DNA of 64,000 nucleotides from Ascarosepion bandense (Eukaryota; Mollusca; Cephalopoda; Sepiida; Sepiidae), in contig JBBBDQ010000347.1 of NCBI GenBank assembly GCA_037127315.1, positions 1,137,001 to 1,201,000 on the forward strand, written 5' to 3'. Positions 10,500 to 21,900 of the stretch are shown here, in pieces. How positions within the stretch are numbered: position 1 is the stretch's first letter; the number at the start of each line of letters is the position of its first letter. A program made the translations under genes and the position numbers. The notes beneath the pieces are model-generated. The model had not been told where the DNA came from. It was given only the letters and a program-made list of their open reading frames with translations, and ran no database searches.

Positions 10500-11360
10500 A
10501 GTCGACAAGAATGGACGTAATTCAGGTAGAAGAAAAAATATAATATTTAAGTCTAAAATGACTTATCTGGTTCAAACCATAAAGAATTTTGATCACTTAT
10601 ATTTAACTTTATATGCGGTATTTTTTTCTCTTTTTGACCAGTAATATTTGTCCATATTTAAGTCTATAACTAGCCAATAAATAATTCTCGATGTTCCCAA
10701 GTACTTTCAATCTATTTCCAAGATCATCTCAGGTGTGCAAGTTGTGGTAACAAGAAATAACCGCAAACGTGTGCTGCTAAAAATTATTGTAAATTTTCTT
10801 CTTGCTTCGAATGTAACTGTTTGCTTAGCCTTCATTATAACGTGAAAATTATCCACAACGGATTTTTTATGTTATGTTCATGGTAATGCAAGTATTAAAG
10901 CATGACAAAACTGTTCTTTTTATAAACATTTTAGATCAATAATACAATAATCATAGCTGATTCTTTTAATTGAGTGTTAAAGTTTAATGAGTATTGCTTC
11001 GAGGATGTCTAGCATGCTTTTGTTGTTATCTTGGTGTAGGAGAGTTGAGTTATCAATAATCATTTTTTCTTGTGAAAGTAGAAAAGATTGTTGTTGTAAA
11101 TGTCTCGAAATTGACGAACAGTTAGACATGCGTAATGTAAGACGCTTTGTTCATGTAGTTGTTGTAAATTCATCATATATATATCTGTAGATACCTTATC
11201 CCAACGGAAATTTAAATTGATATATAATGTTGGTTTTACGTAATACATAAGTTGGTTGGGAGAAATTATTACAGATAATTAAATTAGTAGTATGTATTTA
11301 TGATGACATATTATTAATTTTAAATTTTATTAGGATCCACAGGGGATATTTTAGAACGAA
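10500..11360. other. No gene seen
   Basis: AT-rich sequence. The 67-codon frame at 10987-11190 has no recognisable feature. Confidence 0.45.
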
Positions 11361-11367
11361 TGTTTTT

Positions 11368-11822
11368 CTTCCTGCTTGTAGTTATCGTGCATTTGGTTGC
11401 AATAAAATAGTTTTATATGTTTACGTTCTTTTGTTTATATAAAAGATAACATTTTATTGACATGTTAATAGACACAAACAATATCACATTTACTACCTCT
11501 ACATATAAAAAAAATCTTCAAAAACTCTTGCACCCTCCACTATAAGAGTGAATGTCCTAACTACTTTAAAGTAACACTCATAAACAATTTAGTTAACTGA
11601 GCACATATTAAATCATCTACAAAAATGCTTTTTACTCAAAAGAAATATTAAGCAGATTCTCATTAATAATAACTTTTTAAACCACATTGTAGATGAACAA
11701 ATAAGACGCTATATTCAAAAACATATACACACATCAAACAAAATATGGTACTTCCACAAAATATCCTAACCATATCAAATTCTTTTATTGCAACCAAATG
11801 GACGATAACTACAAACAGGATT
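11368..11822 (+). pseudogene. Penelope-like RT C-terminal relic between inverted repeats
   Basis: Plus-strand translation of 11450-11670, across frames, gives 'FLDMLIDT', 'NITFTTSTYKK', 'HYKSECPNYFKVTLINNLV' and 'AHIKSSTK'. This is the order seen at the end of Penelope-like reverse transcriptases. Stops and shifts are frequent. A block of about 43 bp ('gtagttatcg..catttggttgcaataaaa') at 11368-11410 recurs inverted at 11779-11822, so the relic is bracketed by inverted repeats. Confidence 0.65.
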
Positions 11823-11829
11823 AAAAAAT

Positions 11830-13625
11830 CATTACATAAATTAAATTTAAAAATTTTTCTAGCTTCATAACTTATTACTATTTTTTGGGAGTTGAGGCAT
11901 ATAAAAAAAAATTATTATTTCATGTTCTTTGGGATACTTCTATAGCCATTTTCTATTTGTTCTTTTTTCTGGTGTTATTTCTTCATTTTTTTACTATATA
12001 TGCAACCGTCGTCTATTTAACTGTTAAGTAATGTAAGGTTTATAGTAGAAGAGAAATGTTTAATATAGAGAGCTTCTCGAATAGCTAAATATTTCTAATA
12101 TTGTGGTTTATATAGAATTCTCGTGTTTTCGATCAGAATTTTCTTTAAGTTTACTTGTAATTGATCGGTTAATAAATATTTTTTATATCACAATGGTTTG
12201 ATAACTGATATGAAAGGCGCCAACTAAATAGTTGGCACTGCGTCCAGCATAGGAAATTGATTTGTGGCAAAAACACACTCTTGTACTAGGTATTGAAATT
12301 CCTAAATTATATTGGTTATCGCTAGTTTAGATTTCATGATTATATTACTAGTTATTCAGGAATTGCGCCGAACATTTGGCGTTTAATAATTCTTCTTATA
12401 TTGAACTGGTCCTGTTTATAATTATTTTGCATGTGGTTGCACTAAAATATGTTGATGTTTGTTGTGTTGTATTCTATTTTTCGTGTCGTGTATCACTGCT
12501 TTTATTTTTATTTGTGGTTTGCTATTTATATATTTCCGGACATTGGCTATCATAGTTTGGAAGACAGGAGTTCATTTTGGTGGGGTTTCGTATGGGTAAA
12601 TGTTAAATTATTTGGTTTTTAATTCTATATTAACATCTAGGAATAAGATTTTGATAATAACCATAAGTTCATATATACATTCTTGCATTGTAGCGTACGC
12701 CCCGTTCTTATTTTGCAATAGTATATTTTGAGAATCTGAATAAATATTAAATGAAGTAAAATATAAACAAATTATTTAAAACTGACGAAATGATACATTT
12801 CTCACAATTGAACTAATACAATTGAACAGCCTGCGTAGACCTCTCAAAAACAAAAACTACTGCGCAGAAGATAAAATAAACAGGACTGCTATGTGGCTTT
12901 TCCACTTTCCCTGAGATATTTATTTACATTTCATAAGAATTATTAATAATCCATTCCATATAATTCACAAAGATAATGTATATGATGTATACCTGTTCAA
13001 GTGTTCCGAATGTTCGCTTTCCGACTATGAGATAAGGATTCCAATCTCACGATGATATCTATTGTCACGTACCTGATAAGAATATCACATGTTGACGCAA
13101 GCCTTGTTTGTGAAATTGGGAAAAAAAGAAGGTTATGTCGATCTTTTGCGCTATTAAAGAATAATTTGCTATCGTAACAGCGGGATTGAAGTTACTGAGA
13201 CTTAGTCAAACGCCGATGTGTGCCCTCTTCCTCGGAAAATCTAAGTTCCCCTTCAGAATAGCTGCAATATACGTCACATGTCGGTTATGTAAGTGCTTAG
13301 ATCTTACCACCTGGCCCCGCAAGACTGAGATCCCCTTGATTATTATGGGTGGCACGCAGTTGAACGAAAGAACAACAAAATTCATTTTAATACCAAAGAT
13401 GAATTGAAGGCATGAATTCTGGCAGCATTCATCAATATATACAAAGAGAAGAGATGATAGAGATTCTGTGTCATCTTAAGGCCCTGGTTTAAGTCAATGT
13501 CAATTTGTTTGAATAAATTTATACTTTATGGTTTGAAAGTATTTTTGTTTAATTCAAGTTAATATATATATTAGAATGAAATGTCAATTTTACAGTAATT
13601 CTTCCATAATTTACAAGACAATTCA
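11830..13625. other. No gene seen
   Basis: AT-rich sequence with no credible gene. A 73-codon frame at 13186-13407 lies in a slightly GC-richer patch but shows no motif. Confidence 0.45.
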
Positions 13626-13630
13626 TGCAA

Positions 13631-13675
<45 letters not shown>

Positions 13676-14077
13676 CCCCAAGCAAGGCATTTTACTGCCA
13701 CTGTTGTGCAGGGGGTTACATATGCAGAAAGTTATGGGAAAGAGTGACAAGTTATAGGGGGCGTCAGTAAATGGCTGAGATAAGGACGAGAGTGGAATGG
13801 ACGAAGAAAGAAGCATGAGAGATAGGAGGCAGGTTACTGACATAAGAGATGACTGTTGACTTTACATTTAAATTCTTGGAGATTGTTGCTGTCGGGAAGT
13901 AAACGGAAGGGAATTCCACGGGCGTAAAGTGCGAGAAAAGAAGCTGGTAGAGTAGAGTTTGCGTTTACATTTTATTGGTTTCACAGTTAAAGGGTGGGAC
14001 CTAGTTGCTAATCTTGTGGCTCGAGTAAATTCACATACATTGGGCACCAGTGAGCTAAGTCCATCGGAGCAGAAGCT
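13631..14077 (-). pseudogene. LINE-J 3' end, with (TA)n
   Basis: After a (TA)n tract (13631-13672) comes the conserved LINE-J tail in reverse ('cgccccaagcaaggc', 'cagggggttacat'). The ORF2 C-terminus follows on the minus strand ('FTRATRLATRSHP', 'SFFSRTLRPWNSLP'). The same C-terminus ends the copies at 35.4 and 63.77 kb. Homology stops at a (GATA)n tract at 14078. Confidence 0.85.

Positions 14078-14133
<56 letters not shown>
14078..14133. repeat. (GATA)n microsatellite
   Basis: About 14 GATA units lie at the 5' truncation point of the LINE-J fragment. Confidence 0.95.
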
Positions 14134-14169
14134 GCATCCATTTAAAAATAGATGGCGTAACCGGTTTGT

Positions 14170-14580
14170 TCAAATTTTAGTAACCTCCCCAGTAAGCATA
14201 TCCAGCTGAAGGCTGTGCACTGCGTAGACTTCCTGGAAACACTCTCGGTCGTACCGACAAGATCCAAAGCACATTAAATTTCCAACTGTCTTGGCTTCAA
14301 GTGTTGCCGGTATGTTGTCAGTGCTGATACTCAAACACCTTCTGGTCTCCACTCTAAGTTTTCTGTCATGATTTACATCCATAGGCTTTTCCGTGTTTGA
14401 AGATGACAGAAAGACAACTGACATCTTGCGTTTTCGAATTACATCTGCAAGAAACTGCTGATTAGGAGGCGCCATTTTTTCTCTTGTATACCCACTTATA
14501 TGTATATACTGCATCTTCGACGAAAATAAACTGCATCTAAAATTGATTATCTTCTTCACATGCAAAATGGCGGAGAGCAA
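14170..14580 (-). CDS. Hypothetical ORF, 136 codons (possible first exon)
   Basis: I do not recognise this protein. It has mixed, non-repetitive composition with no signal peptide or membrane segment. A basic stretch near residues 46-52 reads 'DVIRKRK'. An internal start, Met36 in 'REKMAPPNQQF', has a better ATG-GCG context than the first Met. It ends '...MLTGEVTKI', and the GGGGAG/GTTACT near 14190 could be a weak splice donor instead of a true C-terminus. The upstream sequence is locally less AT-rich than its surroundings, with a divergent ORF beyond it. It could be the first exon of a real gene or an unlisted repeat. Confidence 0.3.
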   Translation of the reverse strand: MLSAILHVKKIINFRCSLFSSKMQYIHISGYTREKMAPPNQQFLADVIRKRKMSVVFLSSSNTEKPMDVNHDRKLRVETRRCLSISTDNIPATLEAKTVGNLMCFGSCRYDRECFQEVYAVHSLQLDMLTGEVTKI

Positions 14581-14650
14581 TAGGTATATATAAGATATAG
14601 AATTATATATTTACTCGAGTTGCACCCGGGTTCTGTGTACTGAACTAATC
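14560..14650. promoter_or_regulatory. Possible bidirectional promoter segment
   Basis: Between the two divergent ORFs, 'AAAATGGCGGAG' near 14566 matches the YY1-type motif often found at animal transcription starts, and TATATATAAG lies just beside it (14584-14594). This is suggestive only. Confidence 0.2.
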
Positions 14651-14918
14651 TGAACTAATTGAATTCAACTACTAAACTCTTTAATTTATCAAATAGGCGG
14701 GCGTCGGTCTACACGTGGTACATCCGTTGCATTGTTTTTATATTTCAAGTGTTTATATTTTTTTTAACTCGGCCTCAGTGTGTTTGTCAAAACAAAATCA
14801 AGTTTGCGCCAAGTGTTTTTGCACTCTCTGACATTTCAAAACAACATTTTTTTCAAAGCTTGCTGGCCCGGTGTCGTTCAACGAGAAAACACTTCTTGGC
14901 AATATTATAACAATAATA

Positions 14919-15075
14919 TGACAGTTCATCTCTCATTCTCCGACTTTGATCTGGACTTCAATATCAAAAGCTATGCGACACACATGCCACTGAAGTATTT
15001 TATAGACAATGGGAGCTTGTCGCGCTTCACATTCGGCTGTGACAACCGAAGAAATATGTATATTGTACGTATATA
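14919..15075 (+). CDS. Hypothetical short ORF, about 52 codons (possible first exon)
   Basis: The frame 'MTVHLSFSDFDLDFNIKSY...' has balanced amino-acid use and sits in sequence that is not AT-extreme. It ends just after a GTACGT that could serve as a splice donor (about 15064). An alternative upstream frame starts at 14780. No family is recognised. It faces away from the 14170-14580 ORF, hence the guess of a divergent gene pair. Confidence 0.22.
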
Positions 15076-15079
15076 GAAA

Positions 15080-15375
15080 GATACATTACACGTTTTAAGA
15101 GATCTACAAAATAAACGTTTTTTAATATATAAAACATTGGGTTAGACAAAACTACAAGATAGACGAATAGTCATACATAAATAAACACAGATATCTAAAA
15201 GTTGATTGATTTTGCGAAAATATGACAAATAATTACTGATCACAGAAATAAAAAATGGCGCATACAAATTCAAGCATAAGTAATCAAAATTTACTCATTT
15301 TGAACAAAAGTATGTGCTTTTAGACTTAAATATATATGATCATTTTTCTCATTCACCTGAACTAAGCCAATCCTT
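15080..15375. other. No gene seen
   Basis: AT-rich sequence without features. Confidence 0.45.
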
Positions 15376-15395
15376 GTAAACTCGAATAATAATTC

Positions 15396-15441
<46 letters not shown>

Positions 15442-15498
15442 TTGAATAATAATTGGAATAATAATATTAATAATAATTCGAATAATAATAATAATTCA
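15376..15498. repeat. (AAT)n tract
   Basis: Interrupted AATAAT repeats with 'ttcg' and 'ttgg' interruptions. RLE-LINE copy 4 begins directly after it. Confidence 0.9.
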
Positions 15499-15858
15499 GG
15501 GAATTCGAAAAAATGTCAAAATATAATCACCTTGAAATTGAAATAGAAACAAATATGGAAATTGAAAACAAGTCACATACCAGTGATGGTGGGTGTACTT
15601 GGAATGATAAAAAATGGAAGAAAAAAGCATATTGAAAGACACCCTGGAAACCCTAGCTTAAGAGATATACAAAAAATTGTCTTGTTAAGTACAGCCCACA
15701 CTAAGAAGAATTTTGTTTATGTATCTCTAAGGATGTTAGGGAGAGATGAAAAAACATGAAATGGAGCCATATCAACACACCACGACCTAGCTTAAGTTTT
15801 CCTGCAGAGTTGGTAGTTGGTGCAACCATAGGAGAGATCGATTTATAATGAAAAACAA
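15499..15858 (+). pseudogene. RLE-LINE copy 4: decayed 3' end
   Basis: This copy starts in (AAT)n and covers the last part of the endonuclease domain ('VMVGVLGMIKNG', 'GNPSLRDIQKIVLLSTAH' at about 15577-15710). It continues through the LINE 3' UTR to the end 'gatcgatttataatgaaaaac' at about 15858, where copy 5 begins. Frame is lost upstream. Confidence 0.8.
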
Positions 15859-16748
15859 CCCTGGCAAGACAAAACTTTGCATGGCCAATATCCAGAATGT
15901 GACAATAAATCCAATGTTGATAAAGTTACACATCGATGGTTACGTGCATCTTGATTAAAGTGTGAGACTGAAGGCTTTATTCTTGCAGTTCAGTAGGAAC
16001 TTTCAGGCAAATATTATACATAATAATGTGGATCCAAAATGCAAGTTCTGTAATCAACACCAACAATAGACCACGTAATCTCAGTCTTTTCTGTACTTGC
16101 CTCAAATGAATATAAAAATCATCACGATAGAGGAGAGCAATATTTACATTGGACAATATGCAAACACTATGGCAAGTCTGTAAACAAAAACTGGTCTGAT
16201 CATCACCCAGCACCGGTTACAGAAATAGAAGATGTCAACATTCTATGGGATTACACCATCTACACAGACAGAAAAATTAAAGCAAATAGGCTGGACATTA
16301 TTGTTAAAAACCAGAAAGAAAAAACTTGCCTATTAATTGATATGGCCTGTCCAGTGGACTGTAGCATAGCAACCCAGGAATTCGAAAAACACTCAAAATA
16401 TAAAGACTTGGAAATTTAAATAGAAAAAACTTGGAAATTGAAAACAAGAATCCTGCCAGTGATAGTACGTGAATCTGGAATGATAAAAAAATGGAAAAAA
16501 CATATTGAAAGAATCCCTGGAAAACCCAGCTTCAGAGATGTACAAAAAATTGTCTTATTAAGTACAGCCCACACACTAAGGAGAACTTTGTTTATGTAAC
16601 GCTAGGGATGATAGGGGAGATAGAGAACACATGAATTGGAGCCATAACAACACACCACGACGGCCTTAGGTCTTCTCGCAGACTTTGCTAGTTCGTGCGA
16701 CCATAGCAGAAATCGAAATATAATGAAAAATGACAACATAATAATAAT
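15859..16748 (+). pseudogene. RLE-LINE copy 5: knuckle and endonuclease, decayed
   Basis: This copy runs from the block encoding 'KPLHGQYPE' through the CCHC knuckle region ('DPKCKFC' near 16035) and the endonuclease region ('NRLDIIVKNQKEKTCLLIDMACP' near 16290, with the usual RPD reading RLD). It ends with the 3' UTR in CATAATAATAATT at about 16748. Several stops interrupt it. It is head-to-tail with copy 4. Confidence 0.82.
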
Positions 16749-17860
16749 TAAACTCATTGTGAAGAGCAAATGCTTTGGCAGTGTCTGATCCAAAAAAAAA
16801 ATAGCGATGGAGACGATTCTATTTCGATGTTTTAAAATGAAAAACGTAATATAGTTACAATAGCTCATATCAGAAATATAGAAAAAATGTTTCTACATAT
16901 ATCAATAATTGTTATCCCTTGACTCGTCGGTGACGTTATCATAATTTGTTACCGGTATGTGTAAGTGAGGAATTTACGTCAACAGGTGCACATGATTAGG
17001 ATTTAAGTTTACGTACACGCACATATCAACTGTCTCAATGTTTTTCTAAGGGAGGTTTTTCATTATTCTTTTGATCAGACATGGCAAGCCTAAAGAAATA
17101 CTAATCTGAAAACTAACTTCAATGCACGAACTCACGAACAAATACATTTTACTCTATGGCCATTATGTCAATTTTTGACTCTTGAGTGTTAAGCATTTTG
17201 GTCCCCAAAAGTTCAAGCAAATACAAGCAAAATATGAATCTTTCCGTCATGCGCAGAACTCTTTTGAATTTTTATTTAAAAGCAGCGCATATTTTTGTAT
17301 AGAAAAGTTGTAGTTAATGTATTTGTATCAGACTAACGTGCACATTTTGCTTCTGAAGATTTCACATAGCTGCGTTTAAATGTTCTTCAAACAAGTGATA
17401 GAAAATAACTTCTGTTGTTGACACTAAATTTGTTTGCTTCATTAATAAGTTTCAACTAAAAGTTTACATTCGTTTATTGAATGAGTTAATTCTATGTTTG
17501 CAGGAACAGAGTCGTGAGATGTTGATCAGACAGGGTTTGGTGTTGGACACAGTTGATTCGATTTTCAATTCATTTGTAAAGAGGAAAATATTTGGCAGAG
17601 TGTGTTCAAAGAAGAAAGAAAGAGACGAATTCATTTTGATGTTTTAACATGAAGATGATAATAATGCGGGCAGAGTTAAAGTAAAGATAAAATACAGGTC
17701 AAAAGAAGGGTGACGTTTGGTAGAAAATAAACAGCAAATGTAATGATTAGCGAATGAAATGAACAAAAGAAAATAATATGAAGCAGAAAAATATTCAATA
17801 CAGAATGAAGAAGAAGGAAAAGATTAAGAAGGAATAATGAGCCAATATTTACTCTGAACA
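16748..17860 (-). repeat. Unknown 1.1-kb repeat R1, copy B (inverted)
   Basis: This is the reverse complement of R1 copy A (9370-10480). It also carries the internal direct repeat of about 95 bp, at 16748-16850 and 17567-17659. It fills the gap between RLE-LINE copies 5 and 6, just as copy A adjoins the 5' end of copy 3. Confidence 0.7.
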
Positions 17861-17884
17861 ATGAGCGAACACTTTAGAATATAT

Positions 17885-18415
17885 ATAAACAAACACTAGT
17901 ATGAACATCACGGTTACAGAAATAGAAGACATCAACATTCCATCTGCACAAACAGGAAAATTAAAGCAAATAGACCCGACGTTATTGTGAAAAACCAAGT
18001 GGAATAAAAAAACTTGCCTACTAATAGGAATGATTTTTCCAGCTGATTGTAACCTGGCAATCAAGGTATTTGAAGAACTATCAAAATATAAAAACCTGGA
18101 AATTTAAATAGAAAAAATGTGGACAAGGCAAACAAGAATAGTACCAGTGATAATAGGTGCACTTGGAATGATAGAAAATGGAACAAAATGACACATAAAA
18201 AATCCCCGAAACCTCGGCTTAAGAGATACACAAAAATGTCTTGTTAAGTATATCTCACACAGGAATAAAATGTATATGAAACGAAAGGGATGTTATGGGG
18301 ATAAAACAATCACACAAAACATTAAATATAGTAGCCATAACATCAAACCACGACCTGCCGTAGGTCTTTTCGCAGCCCTGGTAGGTAGTGTGACCAAAGC
18401 AGATATAATAATAAT
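17885..18415 (+). pseudogene. RLE-LINE copy 6: endonuclease end, decayed
   Basis: It starts at the 'MNIT.TEIEDI' block and includes an internal deletion of the 'ILWDYTIY' coding part. It continues through 'PDVIVKNQ' and the 'LLIG.IFPAD' degraded endonuclease core to the 3' UTR and an ATAATAATAAT tail at 18407-18415. Confidence 0.78.
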
Positions 18416-18489
18416 GTTTTCTGCTGTTTGTATTACTTAATTTATCATCTCCTGAACATCAACAATGATTCTTATGACTGGTATAATTG

Positions 18490-18537
<48 letters not shown>

Positions 18538-18538
18538 T
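18490..18538. repeat. (AAT)n microsatellite
   Basis: Uninterrupted AAT/TTA units at the border of the purine-rich array. Confidence 0.95.
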
Positions 18539-19419
18539 AGAAGAAGAAGAAGAAGATAGGAGAATGAAAAGAGGATGATAAGAGAAAATTGGTAGAAAGG
18601 AAGAGAAAGAAAGAAAAGGAAATCGTAAAAACCTAAAACAAATGAAAAATGATAGTAAGAACAAGAAGGTGTAGGAGTTGAAGAAATAATAAACTGAATC
18701 ATAGAAATCTAAGGAAATTATAAAAAGAAAAAACTTAGAAGAAGAAGACAAGATACGGTAATACGTGGGAGAAATAGAAAAAATTAAAAAAGTAGAAAAC
18801 TAAGCAAAACAAAAATGAGAAGGGGGAGAAGGAGAAAAAGAGGATGATAGAGTCGGTGAAATAAAAAAAAAGAAATGATAGAAAGCTAAGGAAAATGAAA
18901 AAAATGAAAAGAATAAGAAGAGGATGAAGGAGCGGGAAAATAAAAAAGGGAATGATAGACGGCTAAGGAAGAAAGAAAATGAGCAGATGAAGAGGTAGAA
19001 GAGTTAGAGGCATGAGTGTGAGAAACAAAGGAAACCAAATTATAAACAGATAAGGAAACAAAGTGAAAACTGAGGAGAGGAGGAGGATGATGGTGTTAGA
19101 GAAATAAGTAAAAGAAAATGATAAAAAGCTAAGGAAGAAAATGAGAAGTGCAAGTAGAGAAAAAGAAAATAGTGGGAGAATTAAAAAAAGAAATGATTGA
19201 AAGCTAAGGAGGAAAATAAGAAAAAGAGGAAGTTGATGAAGAGGAAGGGAAAGGAGTGGGAAAAATGGAGAAAAAGACATGATTAAAAGCTAAGGAAAAA
19301 AATGAGAAGAAGAGGATGTCGACAGAGGAAGAAAAAAAGAAACGAGTAGGAGAAATGGAGAAAAGGAAATGTTTGAAACCTAAGGAAACAAAATGAAACA
19401 TGAGAAGAAGAAGCAGAAG

Positions 19420-19450
<31 letters not shown>

Positions 19451-19765
19451 GGATGAAAGAGTGGGCAAAATGAAGGAGAAAAAAGAATTATAGAAAGTTA
19501 AGAAAATAAAGGAAAAGGACATGAGAAAAAGAAGACGAAGAAGAGGAACAAAAGTAAGAAAGATTGGGAGAAATAGAGAAAACAAAAGTATAGAAAGCTG
19601 AAGAAATCCAAGTGAAAAGTCAGAAGAACAAGAAGAGGAGAAGAACGAAGAAGTAGAAGAAAGAAGGAAAAGAAAATTATAGAAAACTACGGAAACAAAG
19701 AAAAAAAAACGAAACTGTGAATATAAAAATGAGACGCCATACAGGGAAAAACACGTAAAAGTCAT
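18539..19765 (+). repeat. Purine-rich imperfect tandem array (left arm)
   Basis: Nearly pure A/G on the plus strand. Units of very roughly 60-130 bp repeat the phrase 'aaatgatagaaagctaaggaaa' followed by GAAGAAG tracts. A (GAA)n run lies at about 19405-19450. The long poly-Phe/Ser/Leu minus-strand frames here are products of low complexity. The same phrase occurs reverse-complemented in the array at 20.3-21.1 kb. Confidence 0.85.
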
Positions 19766-19769
19766 TGAC

Positions 19770-20235
19770 AAAGTACAGAAGTAATAAAAAATATCATCTG
19801 AGAAACTTGTACTTAGAGCATCTCAACCCGACCCACCCGACAAAATCCCACTCCACCATGTAAAAAGGAAATGCAAAATTGTTGTGGGAACGGATATTGT
19901 TGAAGAAACGATGTGTCGGCATGTTTTACGATGAGATCACATCTTGAGGTGACCTCGAAGCATATTCGGTCTAATGGTACTATAGTTTCCCCACCCACAG
20001 GCTCTGCAAGGCGCCGTAATTTGTGAAGGAAGCAGGAATTTGCTGAGATTTCAATAACGCTACGAAACGGGTGGCACCTACCCAAATTGGTCTCTTTGAA
20101 GCGGACCGAGCTCTTACGCTTTTCTTCGCGAAAGCCTCACGCAACCCGATCTGAAATGTCCCCAGTCCACCTCATGAAATCTTTAGTTCTATCAACATCG
20201 ATCGACCGTGTGAAGCGAACCAACAATAAACCTTT
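19770..20235. other. Non-repetitive spacer between purine and pyrimidine arrays
   Basis: A sharply different, balanced-composition segment between the two low-complexity arms. A minus frame of 90 codons (19813-20085) and a plus frame starting 20087 face away from each other. Neither shows a motif I recognise. It may be the core of a palindromic element or a captured fragment. Confidence 0.4.
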
Positions 20236-20239
20236 TTAT

Positions 20240-20843
20240 TTGGTACCGTTCTTATTTCTTTATTGTTGTTGTTGTTCTTACTGTTGTTGTTGTTGTTGTT
20301 GTTCTTTTTTTTTTTCCATTTTCTTTTGTTTTCTTAACTTTTAATCATTTCTTTTTTTTACTATTTCTCATTTCTTTCCTCATTTCTTTCTATTTTCCAC
20401 CTGCTCTTCCGCCTTCTTTTTTTTCTTTTTTTCTTTTTACCTTTGTTTACTTAGCTTTCAATTATTTCTTTTTTCCTATTTCTTACTCTCTTTTTCTCCT
20501 TTCCTTCTCCATTCCACCTTTTCCTTCTTCTTCTTCTTCTTCTTCTTCTTCTTCTTCTTCTTCTTCTTCTTCTTCCCTTTGTTTTCTTGGCATTCAATTA
20601 TTTCTTTTTTCCTATTTCTTACACTCTTTTTCTCCTTTCCTTCTCCATTCCACCTCCTTTTTTGCTTTTTCCTTCTCCACTTCTTCTTTTTCTTTTTCTT
20701 CTTCTTCTTCTTCTTCTTCTTCTTCTTCTTCTTCTTCTTCCCTTTGTTTTCTTGGCATTCAATTATTTCTATTTTCCTATTTCTCACACTGTTTTTCTCC
20801 TTTCCTTCTCCATTCCACCTTCTTTTTTGCTTTTTCCTTCTCC

Positions 20844-20874
<31 letters not shown>

Positions 20875-21160
20875 CTTCTTCTTCTTCACTTTGTTTCCTT
20901 TGCTTTCATTCATTTTTATATTTTTAATTTAACACTCCTCTCCATCGTTTCCTCCTCTTTCCTCCTCCACGTCTGCCTTCTACTCCACCTTCTCATTTTT
21001 GTTTCAGATTTCTATCGTTTTTTCTCCTATTTTTTTTACCTCTTAATTTCTTCATCCTCCCCTTCCTCCTCTTTGTTTTTGTCTTTGCTTTCTATCATTT
21101 CTTTTTTCCTTTTCTTCCTATTATTAATGTATTTATGTAACTTTCTGTAATTAATTTCCT
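20240..21160 (-). repeat. Pyrimidine-rich tandem array (right arm, inverted)
   Basis: GTT repeats at 20262-20304 are followed by C/T-rich units. Three consecutive units of about 167 bp begin 'tttgttttcttggcattcaattatttc', near 20455 (diverged), 20578 and 20745. Each ends in a (TTC)n run, at 20522-20576, 20697-20741 and 20846-20887. Reverse-complemented, the units read like the left array ('gaa.gaaagc.aaggaaacaaa'). The 145- and 187-codon frames here are poly-Lys/Phe/Leu low-complexity shadows. Confidence 0.85.
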
Positions 21161-21900
21161 ATATTTATCTCACTCTTTCATCTCCTTCTCCCTCTATTTT
21201 ATCCCTTTTCTTTTTTTTTTTTAAATCCTTTCTTTACTGTCATCATTTGTACATTTCTTTTCATTTTGTACCACTATTTTCTTTCAGTTTTGACTTGTCT
21301 CTTTATGTAATTCGTTCTTTTTATTTCATTTTTCTACCGTCTCGTCTTATACATATTTCATTAGACTTTCTTATTTTCTATCTGTCTCTCCTTTTAATTT
21401 TTTCTTTTTCTTGTATCATTTATTTTTCGTTATTTTCATTTCATTTTAGACCTCATTTTTCATTCGCTTTGTTATATTTTCTCTTTTATCTTTCATACAT
21501 TTCTTTTTTTTTTACTATTCATTCCTAACTCTTTTTCTCATATTCAGTTTTTCTTTTTTCTTTTAATTCCTCCTGAAATATATGTTATCATATTTTCTTT
21601 TTCTTTTTATTATTTTCTAAATCTGGTTTTTCTAATTGTCTTTTTTTTGCTCGCAGTTCTTCTTTTTAGTACATATTTTTCTTTCCCTTTCATAGCCAAC
21701 CGTGTATCTTCGCTCTTTTTGCTTTTTTCTTTTTTTCCTAAACCGATATCCAGCTCTCTTCCATTTCTCGAAACTTTCTGCTGACGCTCTGTTTCCTCTC
21801 TCGCGTTTTATCAACATTCTGTACAATGTCTTTTTCTTATCTTTTCCCTCATAAACTACCTCCGTTTATTTGGTCCGTCTTTTTCTTTGTCCTCACCTTT
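21160..21900. repeat. Pyrimidine-rich low-complexity tract
   Basis: Continued C/T-rich sequence without a clear period. The hydrophobic frame at 21247-21528 reflects T-richness only. Confidence 0.6.

Noticed and set aside
18437..19771. Several 60-160-codon hydrophobic ORFs, which could be mistaken for membrane proteins
   Set aside because: They arise from the complement of purine-rich repeats (Phe/Ser/Leu codons) and do not share codon-level structure.
20476..21150. Long poly-Lys, poly-Phe and poly-Leu ORFs on both strands
   Set aside because: Low-complexity (TTC)n/(GAA)n and C/T-rich arrays produce open frames in several phases at once.
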